Shown here: piece after piece, positions 1 through 11,500 of the stretch
Layout: each line of letters starts with the position of its first letter
Numbering within the stretch: the first letter of the stretch is position 1
The notes under the pieces: generated by a model
Database searches by the model: none
Seen by the model: the letters and a program-made list of their open reading frames with translations, nothing else
Told to the model about the DNA's origin: nothing
Program-made: the position numbers and the translations under genes
NCBI RefSeq assembly: GCF_963082655.1
Contig: NC_081552.1
Location: 189,298,075 to 189,362,074, forward strand
Length of the DNA: 64,000 bases
Direction of reading: 5' to 3'
Source of the DNA: Stomoxys calcitrans
Lineage: Eukaryota; Arthropoda; Insecta; Diptera; Muscidae

Positions 1-1436
1 TTATTCATTTTGTCATTCCGTTTGCAACTCATCGAAATATCCATTTCGGACCCTATAAAGTATATATATTCTTGATCAGCGTAAAAATCTAAGACGATCT
101 AGACATGTCCGTCCGTCTGTCTGTTGAAATCACGCTACAGTCTTAAAAAATAGAGATATTGAGCTGAAACTTTGCACAGATTCTTTTTTTGTCCATAAGC
201 AGGTTAAGTTCGAAGGTGGGCTATATTGGACTATATCTTGCCATATAGACCGATCGGCCGATTTAGGGTCTTAGGCCCACAAAAGCCACAATAATTATCC
301 GATTTTGCTGAAATTTGGGACAGTGAATTAGGTTAAGCCTCTCGACATACTTTTGCAATATGGCACAGATCGGTCCAGATTCAGATATATCTGCCATATA
401 TACCGATCTCTCGGTTTTAGGTTTTGGGGCCATAAAATTCGCATTTATTGTCCGATATCGCTGAAATTTGAGACAGTGAGTTTAGTTAGGCTCTTACGCC
501 CTCCGTGTTACGCCCTCCGACATCCTCCTTTAATTTGGCCTAAATCGGTCCAGATTTGGTGTAGCTGCCATATAGGGCCGATTTAGGGTCTTAGGCCCAT
601 AGAATCCACATTTATTATCCGATTTTGCTGAAATTTGGGACAGTGAGTTGTGTTAGGCCCTTCGACGTCCTTCGTCAATTTGGCTCAGATCGGTCCAAAT
701 TTGGATATAGCTGCCATATAGATCCTTCGATTAAGGGTCTTAGGCCCATAAAAGCCACATTTATTTTCCGATTTTGCTGAAATTTGGGACAGTGAGTTGT
801 CTTAGGACTTTCGACATCTTTCTTCAATTTGGACCAGATCGGTTCAGATTTGGATATTACTGCCATATAGACCTATTTCTCGATTTAAGGTTTTGGGCAA
901 ATAAAAGGCGCATTTATTGTCCGATTTCGCTGAAATTTGAGACAGTGAGTGTGTTTTTAGGCTCTTTGACATCCTTCTTTAATTTGGCCCAGATCGGTCC
1001 AGATTTGAATATAGCTGCCATATAGACCGATTTCTCGATTTAAGGTTTTGGGCCCATAAAAGGCGCATTTATTGTCCGATTTCGCCGAAATTTGGGACAG
1101 TGACTTGTGTTAGGCTCTTCGACATTTTTCGGTCCAGATTTGAAATAGCTGCCATATAGACCGATATCTCAATTAAAATTTCACTGAAATTTGACACAGT
1201 GACTCATGTTAGGCTTTTCGACATCCGTGTCGTATATGGTTCAGATCGGTTTTTTTTTAGATATAGCTACTGTACTTTCTAGTATTTGGTCCAAATCGGA
1301 ACATATTTCGATATAACTGCTATGGGACATAAGGTATGTAATATTCACCGGATTTTGATGAAAGGTGGTTTATAGATATACCCGAGGTGATGGGTATCCA
1401 AAGTTCGGCCTGGCCGAACTTAACTTTTTTACTTGT
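1..1436 (+). repeat. DINE-1/Helentron-like interspersed element, 5' end off the window
   Basis: This is a non-coding interspersed element. Its head has the 'tataaagtatatatattctt' and 'gtccgtccgtctgt' strings. The body holds about seven decayed tandem units of roughly 135-177 bp, each with 'gccatatagaccgat' and a 'gctgaaatttgggacagtga' stretch. The tail has a palindrome (aagttcggcctggccgaact, 1401-1420) followed by 'acttgtt'. The head, internal tandem repeats, 3' hairpin and CTTGTT end match what is known of fly DINE-1/INE-1 (Helentron-associated) elements; the family assignment is inference. Short open frames here are fortuitous. Confidence 0.75.
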
Positions 1437-1600
1437 TAGAGATACCTTAATCAGAGTTGGAAAAGTGCTTTGACAATTGGTTCAAACGCATGCAAAAGTG
1501 TATAGATCTTAATGGGGAATATTTTGAAAAACAATAAAGCAATTTTCTATGATTAATATTTGTTTTTGTTCTCTAATCTGGAAACGTAAAAGGCAACCCT
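1437..1600 (+). mobile_element. mariner-type transposon, 3'-end fragment
   Basis: The sequence matches the last ~160 bp of the mariner remnant ending near 7540: the C-terminal transposase stretch ('ttgacaattggttcaaacg', 'cttaatggggaatattttga') and the 3' terminal region 'ctctaatct..aaggcaaccct'. Everything upstream of this 3' end is missing. It abuts the 3' end of the preceding DINE-like element directly. Confidence 0.75.
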
Positions 1601-2025
1601 AGTATATACTTTATGGGGTCTTAGACGAATATTTCGAGGAGTTACAAAAATAATGCCGATCTTAACAGTGTGAACGATTCTTATCTTTGCATCTATTTTT
1701 AAAACAAAAATATTTTTAAGTAGTCCGACAGACAGAAAGACCTATAGGCGGACAGAAAGACCGACGAAAAGACCTGCAGACGGACAGAAAGGCTGACAGA
1801 ATGACTGACAGGTGGACAGAAGACCAACAGACGGACAGAAAGACCGACAGACCAACAGACGGACAGAAAGACCGACAGACCGACAGGCGGACATAGCTAA
1901 ATCGCATCAGAAAGGGATTTTGAGTCGATCTCTCTCTCTCTCTAGCTCTCTTCCTTTTGGGTGTTACAAACAAATTCACTACGTTAGAATATCTTTTACC
2001 ACTTTAGTGATGTAGGGTATAAAAA
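1601..2025 (-). repeat. DINE-like element head with internal minisatellite
   Basis: Read on the minus strand this is a DINE-like head: 'gtaactcctcgaaatattcg', the 'actttatggggtctta' motif in reverse, and a terminal 'ataccctacatcacta'. Between 1722 and 1892 the 'gtccgtctgtctg' motif of the head has expanded into an array of imperfect ~20-bp units (gacagacggacagaaagacc). The arginine-rich frames seen across it come from the array. Confidence 0.7.
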
Positions 2026-3995
2026 TATGTCAGTATAGATGCGCCCAAGAAAGTCACTATACAGGAATGGGCCAAAATACCTGCAGATTACATTCATGCA
2101 GCTTGCAACTTACTTTTTGACCAGGGCAATAGTCAAGGCAAAAGTTGGTCACAACGGGCAAAAGATTATCTCCACACATTTTTGCCATTCAAATCAAAAT
2201 GTGTCAGTTACACTGTCTATACATACATATTTGTACAAATCAGATATAAATTGAAAAAATGTGTTTAAACTACTATTTGGTACTAGTTTTTTTTAATAAT
2301 TTTTTTTGCGATCAATATCAAAGATATCAAAAATTGTGCCAAACATGCCACAATATCCAACAATTGAAAGGCCATACATTGACCATTATTCATCATTTGT
2401 CAAAAGCATTCGTTTGACTGACTAAAGCTTGGTGACAAGGGCAATTTCTATTTTTTTATATCTCTCTCACCCAACTATAGAGTTTAATAATTCTATAAAT
2501 TTGGATCAAATCAAAAACCAATAACAGCAACAATATTTGTAGAATGTGATTTAACAAACACAACAAATGAAGAAAACAAAACACCAGAGACCTCAATATA
2601 TTAAAGTCATATACAGCGAATATATGTATGTGCAAATGTTCTCACTTTCCAAGGGAGTATGGGCAAAAGGACAACAATTGACCACTGGAATGAATGGTGG
2701 CCATACTAGCCATTGGCATGAGGGTTTTTTTATGTTGTTGTGAAATAAGGACCTTAAAAAAATAAAACGAATGCAGTGAAAAGTGTCAAAAAAATGTTGT
2801 GAAATTTTGTGATGTGATGGCGTTTTTGGCCATATATGACCACAGCAGGAGACAGCGTTTTATTTTTGTTGTTTGGACTGATGGTTGCTGTTGTCCCCTT
2901 AGCCAGAGTCCTTTTTGTCGCACACATGTTTTGTCCGGGCCCATGGGTGGCCAAACGGCACAAAAAAACGCCGAAAGGTATATTAACGGCTAGCCTGCAT
3001 GGCGTTAGCTTTCACACTTGTGCCTGATGAAGCATGGGTTTCTGGCCTGGAATAGAGTGGAATGAGAATAAAGGACCCCAATCGCCAAAGGCAAAGACTT
3101 CAAAGGACACCATCAACAAAGTGTCAAAACGAAATGTCATTTGAATGTGTGGAGAGGCGGCAACATGCCTGTTCTTAAAGTTGAAAAATGTTGGACAGTC
3201 AACCTGTTTTTAGAAAATGCAAAAAAATTGAAAAAAAAATCCAAAAAATCTATTGCATATAAGCGTTGTGCATCTTTGTCTGCAACATACACAAAAGATG
3301 GCCATAAATGTTTTTGGTCCTTAGCTAGGCTAGCAAGGAAGCTTTACATGCTGCAACACTAGTCCATAAATATTGTCGATGTGCATATGCCCGATGAGTG
3401 GATGGATGGCTGGATGAGTGCCTTAATGGCTCAAGCATTGCATTTTGGCCTTTATGCATTGTGGTTATATTTATTGGATGATTGTTGGCTAGCCCTTCAT
3501 TCAGTTTCTGAAGGTCCATGCATTGTTTCATTTATTTTGTAGGCTGTGAAAAGTCCTGCAATGCTGTTCTAGTCTAAAGTCACAGACATTCTGGCCTTAC
3601 ATTCCTTGTTGACTGATTGTGGCTTGTGGATGGTGGCTCGAAATGACAAACGGTGCATTTCAGGTGCAATCCATCATCTGAAGTATTATTGCAACCATTA
3701 TTGTCGCGTTAAATGACATTTTCAACAAACGCACTCAAAGTGAACAACAACGCAATGGCATTGGGAGAAACAGCCACAACGAAAAATCTCAGTGAAAAAG
3801 AAAGAAGGGAGAGTAGAGACAATACTTTCGATGACCTGTGAAAGAATTTGTCTTTAAACAATAAAAACTATTATACATGGTTTCTTTTCAGGGAAGCTAT
3901 AAAAGTAGACCTATAGGGACAGCCAACGACGCCATATTTTTTCCCGCTCTTTTGACATTTTGCCATTTTATGATGAAAAGATATACGAGCCTACA
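2026..3995. other. AT-rich single-copy-looking DNA, no gene found
   Basis: No repeat family seen elsewhere in the window, no transposase or RT motif and no convincing coding frame is visible. Short frames are low-complexity or AT-driven. If the Dbx intron extends this far left, this would be intronic sequence; that is inference only. Confidence 0.5.
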
Positions 3996-4398
3996 AGGAG
4001 TCGGAATTATTAAAATTTACTGTTGTAAGTCAGTGGCTTCAACATTAAGAGCTTAAACGACGAGGCTCATTTCTGGCTGAATGGCTTCGTTAATAAGCAA
4101 AATATTCGTTACTGATCAGACAACAATCCACACGTACTCCATCAATCATCATTGCATCCCGAAAAAACTTCGGTGCGGTTTATGGGCCGGCGGCGTCATT
4201 GGGGCGTTCTTCTTCCATGAGGATTAAGACCGGTACGTTACTGTAAATGGCAATCGTTATCGTTCAATGATAACTAAATATTTTTGGCGCCAATTGGATA
4301 ATATATACTTGGAGGGCATGTGGTTCCAACAGGACAACGCCACAAGCCACATAGCGAATGCCACAATCAATTTATTGGAAATCAAGTTTGGAGAACGT
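3996..4398 (+). pseudogene. Tc1/mariner-superfamily transposase fragment, tandem copy 1
   Basis: Broken plus-strand frames encode pieces of an IS630/Tc1/mariner transposase: 'DEAHFWLNGFVNKQN', then 'VWCGLWAGGV', then 'WFQQDNATSH', which contains the second catalytic Asp. Frameshifts and stops (for example after 'NKQNIRY') prevent translation. It begins with 'gaattattaaaatttact' and is followed directly by a second diverged copy of the same segment. Confidence 0.75.
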
Positions 4399-5125
4399 AT
4401 TATTAAAATTTACTACCGAAATTCGGAGTCAGTGGCCTCATAGTTAGGAGCTTCAGCGACGAGGCTCATTTCTGGCTGAATGGCTCCGTTAATAAGCAAA
4501 ATATGCGTAACTGATCAGACAAGAATCCACACGTACTCCACGAGTCATCTTTGCATCCCGAAAAAATTTTAGTTTGGTGCGGTTTAAGAGCCAGGTGGCG
4601 TCATTGGGGTGTACTTCTTACATGAGAATTAAGACCGGTACGTTACTGTGAATGGGAATCGTTTTCGTTCAATGATAACAAAATATTTTTGACGCCATTG
4701 GATGATATGTACTTGGAGGGCATGTGGATCCAACAGAAGGGTGCCACAAGCCACACAGCGAATGTCACAATCAATTTATTGGAAACCAAGTTTGGAGAAC
4801 GTATTATCCCACAAAATGGTTCAGTCGATTGGCCGCCTCGGTCGTTGGATTATTTCCTGGTGGGCTGCGTCAAGTCTATGGTCTATGCCAACAAGCCAGC
4901 GACGATTCATAAACTTCGTACGAATATCGATGACGAAATTGAAGCAGTATTGGCCTATTTATCCTTGAAAACTGTCGATAATTGACGTCTGGGCTTCTAC
5001 AAGCGTACCCGTGGGGGTCATGCAAAAGAAATCGAGTTCGATACGTAATGGCATTAAAAGCACTTTCACAGATATAAAGAATTTCGTTGATATCTATGAC
5101 CGATTTCAATAATTAATACCCGATA
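4399..5125 (+). pseudogene. Tc1/mariner-superfamily transposase fragment, tandem copy 2
   Basis: This second copy starts again with 'attattaaaatttacta' and repeats the HFWLNG..NKQN segment. It continues further than copy 1: the residues around 'SHTANVTINLLETKFGER', 'NGSVDWPPRSLDYFLVG', and a C-terminal 'RGGHAKEIEFDT' near 5020-5047. The 'WPPRS..D' stretch is where the third catalytic residue of this family lies. In-frame stops and small indels mark it as dead. Terminal inverted repeats were not recognised. Confidence 0.75.
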
Positions 5126-5684
5126 TGAAAATGAAAGTGTTAACCTTTGTTTGTTTGTTCTGAGTGCAATTTTCACAGAGTTTGGCCCCCCGGTAAATAC
5201 AGGGTACTCCATTTTGTGAGACTTACACGAGAGAGACTTACCCTCCCCCAACTCCAATTTTCAAACACGCCAGTTCTCGGAAATGGGTACATTTAAATAA
5301 AATTGTATATGTTCCTAATGATAACCAAAAACACAAAATTGGTATAAAGCTTTGGGGTCAAGTATCCGTGGGGAACGCCCTACCACAAAACTCACCCAAA
5401 CGGACATGTTTACTGATTGGGGCAATATTGGTATCAAAGTAAAGGTAATTGGAAATAGAATACGAAACTTATATAAAAATTTGGGTTGAAGTCCTTCCCT
5501 ACCCCAAAAACCACCTTAAACGGACATGTAGGCCGATCCGGACAATATGGGATTCAAAAGAAATGTACAATACAAAATTTGTACAAAAATTTAAGTCAAT
5601 TCCCAGGGGATCTCCCAAAACCCAAAATTATGCACCAAGTGGACATGTATGCCAAACGGGACAACATGGATTCTATGGTCTCTA
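5126..5684 (+). repeat. Helitron-like family module, degraded
   Basis: It holds repeated phrases of the family seen at 29.9-31.3 kb: 'ttttcacagagtttg', 'ggggtcaagtatccg', 'cacccaaacggacatgt' and 'acaatatgggattcaaa', at roughly 100-130-bp intervals. No intact termini were found. Frames within it are fortuitous. Confidence 0.5.
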
Positions 5685-6130
5685 GAAGTCATATCGGGTA
5701 TCGGTATTTAAGGGGACTATATCAGAATATAAACTGATTCGGATCATATTTGACACGGATGCTGGAAGTCATAGTAGAAGTCTTTACGCCAAATTTTACC
5801 CAACTCGGGTGGAATTTGTGGTCTCTAGGAGCCCAAGAAATATAATTCAGAGATTGGTTAATATGAGGGCTATATCAGTATATAGATCGATTGGGATCAT
5901 ATTTGACAAGGATGCTGAAAGTCATAATAGAAGTCTTTGTGAAAAAATCAGGTGCAAATTGAGGCCTTTATGAGCTCAAAAAGTCAAATCCGTGGATCGG
6001 TTTTTATCGGTATATGGACCGATTCGGATCAAACTTGGCACGGATATTGAAAGTCAAAGCAAAGGTTCTTGTTCCAAATTTGAACCAAATAAGATGAAAA
6101 TTGAGGCTTCTAGGGGCTCAATAAATGAAA
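5685..6130 (-). repeat. DINE-like element fragment
   Basis: Two to three internal units of the DINE-like family in minus orientation, recognisable by 'actatatcagaatataaac', 'gattcggatcatatttgaca' and 'ggaagtcatagtagaagtc'. No head or tail is visible here. Confidence 0.65.
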
Positions 6131-6159
6131 ACTGGGTCGAATTGTAGAGCTGGGAAAAA

Positions 6160-6635
6160 AGATTTCCTAATGAGGTCGAATATGGCCATTTATTAAAACA
6201 TGATCCTGGACTAATAACCTACATAAACTGTTTGCGGACCAAATTTGGAAGGGCAATCTTTTTCTATGTGGCCAAGGTGGCCACATTTCTCTCCAGGATA
6301 TATTTTTTTTAAGAAATGACCACATTCGATCTCACATGACTGGATAGGGCATCTCGAGACTTGTCTGCTGACCAAATTTGAAGGGCCATCTTTTTCCAGG
6401 TACACATTTCACTCCATGATATTTTTTTTAGCAAATGGCCATATTCGATCTCATTAGGAGATCTTTCTGGGCTAATATCCACATGACTGGATAGAGCATC
6501 TCGAAATCTGTCTGCTGACCAAATTTGAAAAAGCCATATTTTTCCATGTGCCCATGGTGGCCACATTTTTCTCCAGGATCATTTTTTTAATAAATGGCCA
6601 TATTCGACCTTGTTAGATCTTTTTGGGCTCATTGG
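6160..6635. repeat. Decayed ~130-bp tandem repeat, left half
   Basis: About three copies of a unit containing 'gaccaaatttgaagggcca', 'ggtggccacat', 'tctccaggatat' and 'catgactggatagggcatc'. A further copy lies at 7545-7645, so the array was split by the mariner element at 6636-7540. Frames across it are fortuitous. Confidence 0.7.
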
Positions 6636-7540
6636 AAGATTGCCTTTTATATTTCGGGCTTGCACAACCCTTGTGTTGCAATCTGCCAACTGACAGCTCT
6701 ATCGTAGAGCTTGACGTTTTTGGGGTTATACGTACTCAGAACGCTTTGATATACGAGCGCTATTTGTGTTGTTTACAGTAACTTAAAAGATTCATTTCGC
6801 GCAAGAAATGGAATTAAATCGTGAACATTTTCGTGCGATTATTTTTTTACAACTTTCGACGTGGATTAACTCTACAACAGTGCATCGATGAACTTAATTC
6901 AATTTTTGGCGATGAAGCTCCGTCAAGCACCAATGTTTTAACCGAGGTCGTAGTTCCCTCCAAGACGAAATTCGTCCAAAATCAGTTGTTGTTCCAAAAA
7001 CCATTGATGCTGTGCACCAACTGATATTGTTAGATCGTCATGTGACCTTTCGTGAGATTGAGGCAACCTTAGGCAATAGTGGGACCTGCACATATTCAAA
7101 ATTGCATAAACATTTGACCACCAACAAAATTTGTTCGCGTTGGATCCCACACATTTTATCAATCGTTCAAAGGAAGGCTTGTGTCGATTGGTTGAAAGAA
7201 ATGCTTCAAAAATACGAAACAACTACTTGTTGAGCACTCAAAACATCGATTTAATGAGTCATCCACCGTATAGTTCTGACTTGGCACCGAATGACTTCTT
7301 TATATTCCCGTACCTAAAAAATAAAATGCAAAAGCGGTTGATGCGTTCAGAATGAATCTTTTCGAGATACCTCAATCAGAGTGGCAAAAGAGCTTCGACA
7401 ATTGGTTCAAAAGGATACAAAAGTGTATAGATCTTAATGGGGAATATTTTGAAAAACGATTAAGCGATTTTCGATGATTAGTATTTGTTTTTGTGTTCTC
7501 TAATCTCGAAATATAAAAATAAGATACGAGGGTTGCCGTA
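6636..7540 (+). pseudogene. mariner-like transposon with degenerate, internally deleted transposase
   Basis: A mariner-family transposon remnant. The transposase start is recognisable at 6808 (MELNREHFRAIIF), followed by 'NFRRGLTLQQCIDELNSIFG', a helix-turn-helix region near 7010-7230 ('RHVTFREIEATLGNSGT', 'ICSRWIPH') and the C-terminal 'HPPYSSDLAPNDFF' with a catalytic-region Asp near 7260-7300. A run of seven T at 6842-6848 breaks the frame, and the middle of the protein, including the TGDE catalytic segment, is missing. The ends ('tgccttttatatttcggg' near 6641; 'tctcgaaatataaaa' near 7503) are diverged inverted repeats. Known mariners encode about 340 aa, so this copy is well short of complete and inactive. 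Confidence 0.85.
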
Positions 7541-7544
7541 TCTT

Positions 7545-7645
7545 ATTTGACTGGATAGAGCATACCGAGAACTGTCTGCTGACCAAATATAAAAGGGCCA
7601 TCTTTGTCCATATGGCCACGGGCGACACTCATCTTACATGTTGGG
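7545..7645. repeat. Right half of the array split by the mariner element
   Basis: It carries 'gactggatagagcatacc', 'ctgctgaccaaatataaaa' and 'gggccatctttgtccatat', the same unit as 6160-6635, resuming directly after the mariner 3' end. Confidence 0.65.
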
Positions 7646-7689
7646 GGCTTTGGTGGTTTTTGCCTCGGCTAGTTATGTTCGACTTATAT

Positions 7690-8442
7690 TCAAAGAATAA
7701 GAATTACTATGCTACTGGAGCTATATCAGGTTATTAACCGATTTGGGCCATACTTGGCTTGGATGTTGGAGAAGATGCCATTGTGCAAAACTTCAACTAA
7801 ATTGAATACAACTTGCGCTTTATGGAGACCAAAGAGTTAAAATCAGGAGATCGGTTTATATAGGAGCTATATCAGGTTATGGACAGATGCAGATCATATT
7901 TACCACGTATGACAAAGGGCATGCAAAATTTCAAACAAATCAGATAAGAATTATGCCCACCAGAGACTCAAGAATAATTATAAATTATCAGGTTTTGAAC
8001 CGATTCGTACCATACTTGACACTAAATGCTAAATTTCAGCCAAAGTGGATAAGTATTGCGCCCTCTAGAGGCTCAAGAAGTCAAGATCCAAGATCGATTT
8101 AAATGGCAGCTATAACAGGTTATGAACCGATTTTGACCATACTTAGCACAGCTTTTGTAGGTCAAAATAAAACATCTCATGCAGCTATATGAAATCATAT
8201 AGTCCATTAACAATCCCAGCCGACCCGAACTAATAAGCAGTATTTGTACAAAATTTCAAGCGCCTAGCTTCAGTCCTTCGAAAGATAACTTGCTTTCGAC
8301 CGACGGACGACCATGGTTCGACTTAGAATGTCAAGACGATCAAAAATATAAATACTTTGTTGGGTCTCTGATCAATATTTCGATGTGTTACAACCGGAAT
8401 GAGGAAATTAGTATACCCCCATCCTATGGTCAGTATACCATA
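7690..8442 (-). repeat. DINE-like element
   Basis: Minus-strand DINE-like element. Internal units have 'gagctatatcaggttat', and the head at 8290-8440 includes 'gaccgacggacgacc' and 'tacccccatcctatgg'. The tail palindrome is not clear; 7660-7690 (ttgcctcggctagttatgtt) may be its remnant. Confidence 0.7.
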
Positions 8443-8665
8443 TCAGCCTTACCGATATGGCCCATTTGCAAAATTTCAAGCGTATATCTTTATTCGTTCG
8501 AACGTGATTTCAGCAGACGGACAGATAAACGGGTGGATGGACGAACATGGATAGATCGACTCAAAATGTCAGACGATCAAGTATGTATTGTATATATGTA
8601 TACTTTATAGCGTCTCAGATAAATATTTCGAAGTATACCCCCATCCCATGGTGTTGGGTATAATG
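8443..8665 (-). repeat. Second DINE-like head abutting the first
   Basis: A second copy of the head module, with 'cagcagacggacagataaac', 'tatactttatagcgtctcag' and 'tacccccatcccatggtg', follows the previous head. The two are either a nested insertion or a duplicated head. Confidence 0.65.
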
Positions 8666-8699
8666 ATAACATCAGCCAAATCGCCACCACGACCACGTT

Positions 8700-9045
8700 T
8701 ACACAACCATCCTTTAAATAAAATGTTCCATAACCAAATCACAAAGTTAATGCCCTATGTCCTAGACAGCCTCACGAATTCTATCTTTGAAGTCCTGAAT
8801 TGGCGCTGGGCTGTTTGCGTACTCCTTATTTTTCACGTGACCCCAAATGAAGAAATCACAAGATCCCGTTCGCCAATTGGGGTCATTTCTTCCTGAGCTA
8901 TGGTTTCGTAGCTGGTGTGGTACGAAGCGCCGTCTTGTTGAAAGTATACCTTGTCCAGATCAATACCATCGAACTCTGACCATAAGAAATCATTAATCAT
9001 CTCTCGACAGCACAATCTATTCACCATAACATCGAATATGAGGTT
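8700..9045 (-). pseudogene. Tc1/mariner-superfamily transposase fragment
   Basis: The minus strand encodes 'VYFQQDGASYHTSYETIAQ', the second-Asp region of this superfamily, preceded by 'REMINDFLWSEFDGIDLD'. The following frame is degraded: the expected WPPRS..D segment is replaced by other sequence before a distal C-terminal piece. It is inactive. Confidence 0.75.
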
Positions 9046-9081
9046 GGATCAACACCATACCATAAAACATAACCATAAACC

Positions 9082-9356
9082 GGAGGCCACTGTGGTGCAG
9101 AGGTTAGCCCCCTATGATGCCGAACGCCTTAGTTCAAATTCCGGAGTCAACATCAATAAAGTACCCCCTTACTAATGCTGGCTACATTTATGAGGTACCT
9201 TGAAGTAAAATTTCTACACCAAGTGGTTTCGCTATGCGGCCCGCATTTCATACTCGGCATATAAAAAAGAGGTCACTTACTATTGAGCTTAGGAATCCAT
9301 AGGACTGCACTCATTGATGTCCCTGTTCCTTAATGGAATGTTCATGGGAAATTTAG
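9082..9356 (+). mobile_element. tRNA-derived SINE, diverged full-length copy
   Basis: It starts with 'ggaggccactgtggtgcaga' (A-box region), has a decayed B box ('agttcaaattcc' near 9130) and the SINE body 'tgctggctacatttatgagg', and ends with 'ggaatgttcatggg'. It is the most diverged of the longer copies in this window. Confidence 0.75.
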
Positions 9357-9660
9357 TTAGTTTACTAAACCGCACCAAATAGTCACACGTTGGCTTGTCA
9401 TCAATAAATCTTGGGTTGTCCAAGCCCAAGATGCAAAAATTTTGTAGTATTGCGGTCGACAAGGTGCTTCACGACGACCCAAAAGGATTCTATTTGACAA
9501 AAGTGTTCTTTTTTAGATATAGCTTTCGGATAAACCGATCTCCTGTAAATTTCAATTTGTATCCGATTTGACTGAAATTTGGTATATAAGGTACGCTTAT
9601 GCCCTTCAATACCCACATCGAATACCATTCGCACAGGTCTATAATTGAATATAGTCGCCA
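9357..9660 (-). repeat. Degraded repeat DNA, DINE-like at its right end
   Basis: 9520-9660 carries DINE-like phrases ('tttcggataaaccgatctcc', 'tttgactgaaatttgg'). 9360-9500 is unassigned; its 'agtcacacgttggc' region resembles transposase DNA but no motif could be confirmed. Confidence 0.4.
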
Positions 9661-10835
9661 ACTTTTAACCCTTTAAGTGTCACTTATTTACCCCATTCCC
9701 TGAACTTATAGAACAATCTGGGTCGATTTCAAAATGTATGGATATTAAACGGTTTTGTGAAACATATTTTAATTTGCTGTCATGATATAAATCTTGCTCT
9801 CTCTCTCTCTCTCTCTCTCGCTATCGCCACTTTGTAAATTCGTCCAATTATCCTTGTGCGTTACTACCACGAAATGTCATCAATCAAAAACATACTCGCA
9901 ATAAATACCAAAATTCCATTATAATCACTTAACAACTTCACAAACAACTACAACATCATCATCACTCCATCCACTTCCACTCTCACCCAAAGCTCAAATA
10001 AATCCCTTGTAACCATACCCCGCAAATCCTTTAAGATACCAACAAACATTGGTGAAAAAATTCGGTGGGGTAGAAATTCATTTAAATCGATGACAAATGC
10101 ACGAATAACTCTGCAGCAATAACACTTAGGGCAAAAAGAGAGCTCAGAATACAAACAAAGCGGAAATCGAATGGGAAAAAGCCCAGCCAGTCAGTCACCC
10201 ACTTGCCAACAACCACAATATTAGCAGTCAAAGGACTTCAGGCAATAAGCTCAGTAAATGGTTCATTTGAATATTTAATCGAGATTTTTTCCAGAGCCTA
10301 AATAAGAAAGGTAGAAAATACCAAGAAGCATCGCCAAGATATTGAACTACACAACAAAGAACTAAAGCAATAACAGCAGCAAGGATAACATAAAGTGCTA
10401 TCACCATTTAAGAAAGAGATGGCACTTCTTCTTCTTCTTTCATTTCATCGCACCAATATTTTTGTACATGAAGGTATCAAGTCAAGCGATACTAAAACGC
10501 AACACGCGACACACGTGGCGTGGGTGAAGTGTGTCATTTGGTTCAGGCCGCGTGCCCCGCCCCTAACGGTAAAACGCGGATGCTGCAAATAAAAAGTAAA
10601 CATAAAAACCACACTCTGCAGATGCGGTCGATAGAGTGGGAGGCCACAGTGGTGCAAAAGTATAGAAGGAACTTATTTAACAAAATTAAAAATAGACTTA
10701 AAGTGATTTTTAAGAAATAAGATCTAAAGCAGCATATAGACCAATGTGGACCCTTTTTGACAGATAAAGGGTTTTCCAATAGGAACTTGACAACTTTGAA
10801 TTTAATTTGTGAACGCACTCTTACACAAATCATCG
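9661..10835. other. No gene seen; CT microsatellite and a SINE scrap
   Basis: Mostly single-copy-looking DNA. There is a (CT)n tract near 9793-9818, and a 22-bp SINE head fragment ('ggaggccacagtggtgcaaa') at 10639-10660. Open frames here show no recognisable domain. Confidence 0.5.
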
Positions 10836-11207
10836 AACTGTCGTTGGCAAATTATTCCGTAAACGAAATTCAGAGTCGGTGACCGCTACGAACGAAATCA
10901 TAGCAGAATCATCTTAAGTGACGTAGCTCATTTTTGGTTTCATGGGTTCGTCAATAAGCAAAATATGCAGGTGAAAATTCATAGATCAGGTCAAAATCCA
11001 CAAAAAATAACAGTTTGGTGCGGTTTGCATGCCGGCCGCGTCATTGAGCCATACTTCTTCGTTGACGATGCCAATCGTCACGATACCGTGAGTGGACAAC
11101 ACTACCAGCCCATGCTCATTGATTATTTTTGGCCTGAATTGGGAGATATGAACCTGGACGAAATGTGCTTTCAACAAGACCGTGCCACACAGCACATATT
11201 AAGGCTC
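10836..11207 (+). pseudogene. Tc1/mariner-superfamily transposase fragment
   Basis: The plus strand carries 'VAHFWFHGFVNKQNMQ', 'ITVWCGLHAGRVIEPYFF' and 'MCFQQDRATQH', the same protein family as the copies at 4.0-5.1 kb. The expected Gly after the catalytic Asp of QQDGA is Arg. The copy ends abruptly after 'QQDRATQHI', so the third catalytic residue is missing. The flanking frame contains stops. Confidence 0.75.
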
Positions 11208-11500
11208 TATTACACGGTATGTAGGTTTCTTATGACGTCTTAAATTTACCACATGTAGAGTTGTACATGTCGTGCGACACTAGCACATCGCATTTTTTGT
11301 TGTAGAGCGTGCTCTATTCCTTCGGACAAAAACAACGGCAGTTTTTGTTGTCAGTCGCAAATTTTTGATTTAAACACGTTTTCACAAATATTTTGATTAA
11401 AACACCTTTCTCACAACACTTTTCTTACAAGTTTAACAATTTTTACCCATAAACCAGTGAGAAAAGGCAGAAGTCAGGCGGAGCCTAGTCTATGTACTTC
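11208..11500. other. Unassigned DNA, no gene seen
   Basis: It contains an imperfect inverted sequence around 'agagttgtacatgtcgtgcgac' and AT-rich flanks. No coding signal or recognised repeat was found. Confidence 0.4.

Noticed and set aside
1716..2015. Arg/Asp- and Cys/Ser-rich small proteins on both strands
   Set aside because: They are translations of a 20-bp minisatellite that is open in several frames.
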